Shown piece by piece: positions 61,616-64,000 of a stretch of 64,000 nucleotides of DNA (position 1 is its first letter; every line of letters starts with the position of its first letter). This stretch comes from Geomonas ferrireducens. GTDB taxonomy: Bacteria > Desulfobacterota > Desulfuromonadia > Geobacterales > Geobacteraceae. Under the pieces are notes generated by a model. It was not told where the DNA came from. It ran no database searches and worked only from the letters and a program-made list of their open reading frames with translations. Position numbers and translations under genes: made by a program. The DNA lies in contig NZ_SSYA01000002.1 of the NCBI RefSeq assembly GCF_004917065.1, positions 907,897 through 971,896 on the forward strand, given 5' to 3'.

Positions 61616-63241
61616 CTAGGCAGGCAAGTGCAGCGTAACCGTAGTCCCTTTGCCTTGTGTGCTGTTTATGGTCATCCTTCCGCCGTTGGCCTGGACAATA
61701 CGATAGACCGTAGCGAGTCCGAGGCCGGTCCCCCCCTTCTTGGTGGTGAAGAAGGGTTCGAACACACGTTTGACGTCTTCAGGGTTCATCCCTGCTCCGT
61801 TGTCGCGGATCCTGATGCACACCTCGCCGCTACCGCCGTTTTCTCTTGTAATGCCGCCGGAGATCCAGACTTGCCCTTCCCCGCTCATGGCCTCGCCACT
61901 GTTGACGAGAAGATTCCAGAATACCTGTGAGCACTGATCCTTGTCGAATTGCACCGAAAGGTCGTTAGGGACCTGGTTATCGATCTCGACGCGCTCCAAA
62001 CGCGGGTCAGTGGCGAGCAGCGCACAAATGTCGACGATCACCCTACGCAGGTTCAACTCCACCTTGGCCGGTTGGTTCGGCCGCGCATAAAAGAGGAAAT
62101 CACGCAGCAGTCCGTCAAGGCGATCGGTCTCCCTGACGATGATGGAGAAAAGCCGCTGGTCCTTTTCGTCGACCCACGGCCGCAGGGAGACCAGTTGAAC
62201 GGAACCGCTAATGGCGGCGAGCGGGTTGCGGATCTCGTGCGCCATGCGCGCGGACAGTTCGCCGAGCGCAGCCAGACGGTCCGCCCGTTTCAGTTCGGCG
62301 GCCATCCGTTTCATCTCGGTCAGGTCGTGCAGGTCGAACAGGGCCCCGACCGTCCCCCCTTCCTTGTCCAGCAGCGGCACCGACTTGAACGACAGTAACA
62401 GCTCCCTGCCGTCGATCGCACCATGACGAAACTCGCCCTGCCCCGGCTCAAAAAAAGAGGATTCGAAGCCGGCAATCCCTGGAAGCACCTCCGCAAGCGA
62501 GCGGTCGTAGGCATCGGTCTGTGAGACCCCCGTCAGGACCTCAGCGAAACGGTTGAATACGCGGATCCTGCCGGCTGTGTTGATGGTAAGAAGGCCACTG
62601 TCTATGGTGGAAACTATGGAGGAGTTAAGCCGCTCCAGTTCCTCGTAGTCAATCGCCTTTTCCTTCAGCGCGCTCTCGGAAACGCGGGCCCTCTCCGCCA
62701 TGTGTCCGGCGAGCACGGCAGTGAGAAAGAATGAGGCGCCGTGCAAGAAAATGAGATAAAAGAGGTACCCCGCTCCCCACTGCTGTGCCGGAGCTGAATC
62801 AATGCCTAGGGGGGCGAGCTTGTCGTAGTACTGGAAGTCGAGGATGGCGCCATAAAGAATGACACAAAGAGACGCGGTATAGTACGCCTGCGAGCGCGCT
62901 AAAAGGGCGCAAGCGCTGATGATGGACAGAAAATAGAGAAAGGAATAGTGAGAAGTGACCCCGCCCGAAACGAGGATCAGCACCGTGACGAGAATCAGGT
63001 CCCAGACGATCTGGAGGTATGCCAAGGTGCGCACGAGGCGCGGGGCTGCGGGACGAAGAGCGACAAGCGATAGAAGCGAGAACAGGTAGGTGGCGCCGAT
63101 AAGGCGCAACAGTACTGTTCCCGCCACTTCGCCGCTTACATCGTAGGTGTGGACGTCAAGATAAACGGTGGTGACCAGAAAGACGGACACCACCAGAAGT
63201 CTCAGCAGTATGAACCAGAAGACCTTCTTCTTTTCGATCAT
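61616..63241 (-). CDS. pilS: Membrane sensor histidine kinase PilS
   Basis: A 541-aa protein from the ATG at 63241 (the pilC stop lies just upstream; an ATG at 63268 would overlap it). Six hydrophobic helices occupy the first 180 residues, followed by a PAS-like region (LLTINTAGRIRVFNRFAEVL) and a kinase core: phosphoacceptor H335 in HEIRNPLAAI, N-box VFWNLLVNSGEAM, G-boxes IRDNGAGMN and KKGGTGLGLATV. It phosphorylates PilR; in other bacteria PilS senses pilin levels in the membrane through its helices. Confidence 0.95.
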   Translation of the reverse strand: MIEKKKVFWFILLRLLVVSVFLVTTVYLDVHTYDVSGEVAGTVLLRLIGATYLFSLLSLVALRPAAPRLVRTLAYLQIVWDLILVTVLILVSGGVTSHYSFLYFLSIISACALLARSQAYYTASLCVILYGAILDFQYYDKLAPLGIDSAPAQQWGAGYLFYLIFLHGASFFLTAVLAGHMAERARVSESALKEKAIDYEELERLNSSIVSTIDSGLLTINTAGRIRVFNRFAEVLTGVSQTDAYDRSLAEVLPGIAGFESSFFEPGQGEFRHGAIDGRELLLSFKSVPLLDKEGGTVGALFDLHDLTEMKRMAAELKRADRLAALGELSARMAHEIRNPLAAISGSVQLVSLRPWVDEKDQRLFSIIVRETDRLDGLLRDFLFYARPNQPAKVELNLRRVIVDICALLATDPRLERVEIDNQVPNDLSVQFDKDQCSQVFWNLLVNSGEAMSGEGQVWISGGITRENGGSGEVCIRIRDNGAGMNPEDVKRVFEPFFTTKKGGTGLGLATVYRIVQANGGRMTINSTQGKGTTVTLHLPA

Positions 63242-63245
63242 CCAA

Positions 63246-64000
63246 TTAACCGCCGACGGCGCCGGCAAGCTTGAAGATAGGCAGGTACATGGCGATGACC
63301 AAGCCGCCGACCGTGGTGCCTAGGAAGACCATCAGCAAAGGCTCCATCATCGAGGTCAGAGCTCCGACCGCATCGTCCACCTCGTCATCGTAGAAGTCGG
63401 CGATCTTGTTGAGCATCGCGTCCATGGCGCCGGTCGCCTCGCCCACCGAAATCATCTGCACCACCATCGGGGGGAAGACACCGCAGTCGGCGAGAGGCTC
63501 GGCGATAGTCTTGCCTTCGGAAATGGACTGGCGCACCTTGTAGATGGCCTCTTCCACGACTTTGTTTCCGGCGGTTTTGGCGACGATCTCCAGGCCGTCC
63601 ATGATCGGAACGCCCGAGCTGATCATGGTCCCCAACGTACGGGTGAACTTGGCGACGGACACCTTGCGGATGAGCGGCCCGGCGATGGGTGCTTTCAGGG
63701 CGAAGGTGTCTATCACCTTGCGGCCGTTGGCTGTGTTGTAGTATTTGCCGATGGCGTACTTGATGCCGAACATGATGGCGATGATGACGACGATGTACTT
63801 CACCAGGAAATTGGAGAGTGCGATGACGAACTTCGTCGGAGCGGGCAGATCCCCACCGAAATCGGCGAACATCTTGGCGAAAGTCGGGATGACGAAGATC
63901 AGGATGACGCCCACGACGATGACCGCGATGGACATGATGGTGATCGGGTAAACCATGGCCCCTTTCACCTGCTTCTTGAGCTTCATCGCCTTCTCGATGT
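63246..64000 (-). CDS. pilC: Type IV pilus inner-membrane platform protein PilC, 5' end outside window
   Basis: The frame is open to the window edge at 64000 (the residues before the first visible Met read IEKA), so about 251 C-terminal residues are seen of a protein of about 400. GspF/PilC features: KKQVKGAMVYPITIMSIAVI, a transmembrane segment, then KFTRTLGTMISSGVPIMDGL (GspF signature), VVQMISVGEATGAMDAMLNK and a final helix LLMVFLGTTVGGLVIAMYLP. It anchors the pilus motor in the inner membrane. pilB and pilT are expected upstream, outside the window. Confidence 0.95.
   Translation of the reverse strand, partial: IEKAMKLKKQVKGAMVYPITIMSIAVIVVGVILIFVIPTFAKMFADFGGDLPAPTKFVIALSNFLVKYIVVIIAIMFGIKYAIGKYYNTANGRKVIDTFALKAPIAGPLIRKVSVAKFTRTLGTMISSGVPIMDGLEIVAKTAGNKVVEEAIYKVRQSISEGKTIAEPLADCGVFPPMVVQMISVGEATGAMDAMLNKIADFYDDEVDDAVGALTSMMEPLLMVFLGTTVGGLVIAMYLPIFKLAGAVGG

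Overview
The window looks like a chromosomal segment of a Geobacteraceae-type deltaproteobacterium (Geobacter / Geomonas / Citrifermentans relatives). The clearest marker is a short type IV pilin of about 59 mature residues. Its N-terminal half is nearly the Geobacter conductive pilin, and it is followed by a separate small Spc/PilA-C-like partner, with PilR, PilS and PilC in the usual Geobacter order. The species is not determined.

Layout. (1) 1-20794, + strand: the 3' part of an extracellular contractile injection system (eCIS, Afp/PVC-like) operon. It encodes a spike/VgrG-like protein (truncated by the window edge), a PAAR tip, a gp25-like protein, two large baseplate proteins (the first with an apparent +1 frameshift near 3578), a 1470-aa protein with Ig/SprB-like repeats, a CIS tape-measure protein, a 1216-aa DUF4157/eCIS_core protein with a nuclease-like C-terminus, a possible cognate immunity protein, and an AAA+ ATPase. 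Sheath and tube genes must lie upstream of the window. (2) 20795-22815: a heptad-based inverted repeat, a small conserved orphan gene (-) and moeA (+). (3) 22977-32445: a nitrate respiration operon (NarC-like dihaem cytochrome, narGHJI, narK) behind a candidate FNR/DNR-type site, then a TauE/SafE permease. (4) 32455-33874, - strand: uppP and a hemerythrin-like gene. The hemerythrin gene has an FNR-like site with the same geometry as the nar site. (5) 34023-56746, - strand: a tightly packed surface-glycan cluster of about 22 genes, with many glycosyltransferases, methyltransferases, WecB, a DegT aminotransferase, a cupin, Wzm/Wzt, a UbiA-family DPPR-synthase-like protein and multi-spanning membrane proteins. 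(6) 56709-64000, - strand: an ABC exporter unit, spc, pilA-N (with a good sigma-54 promoter), pilR, pilS and the 3' part of pilC.

How it fits together. moeA supplies a step of molybdenum cofactor synthesis needed by NarG. The shared FNR-like architecture suggests that nitrate respiration and the hemerythrin respond to the same anaerobic or nitrogen-oxide signal. PilS/PilR and sigma-54 should drive pilA. The ABC unit and glycan cluster beside it could serve pilus export or glycosylation, or an ABC-dependent O-antigen. Much of the glycan cluster is linked by ATGA overlaps, so much of it is probably co-transcribed. The least explained parts are the eCIS cargo/immunity pair, the 1470-aa repeat protein, the orphan gene at 20890-21366 and the unusual hemerythrin. 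No tRNA, rRNA, CRISPR array, insertion sequence or integrase was seen.
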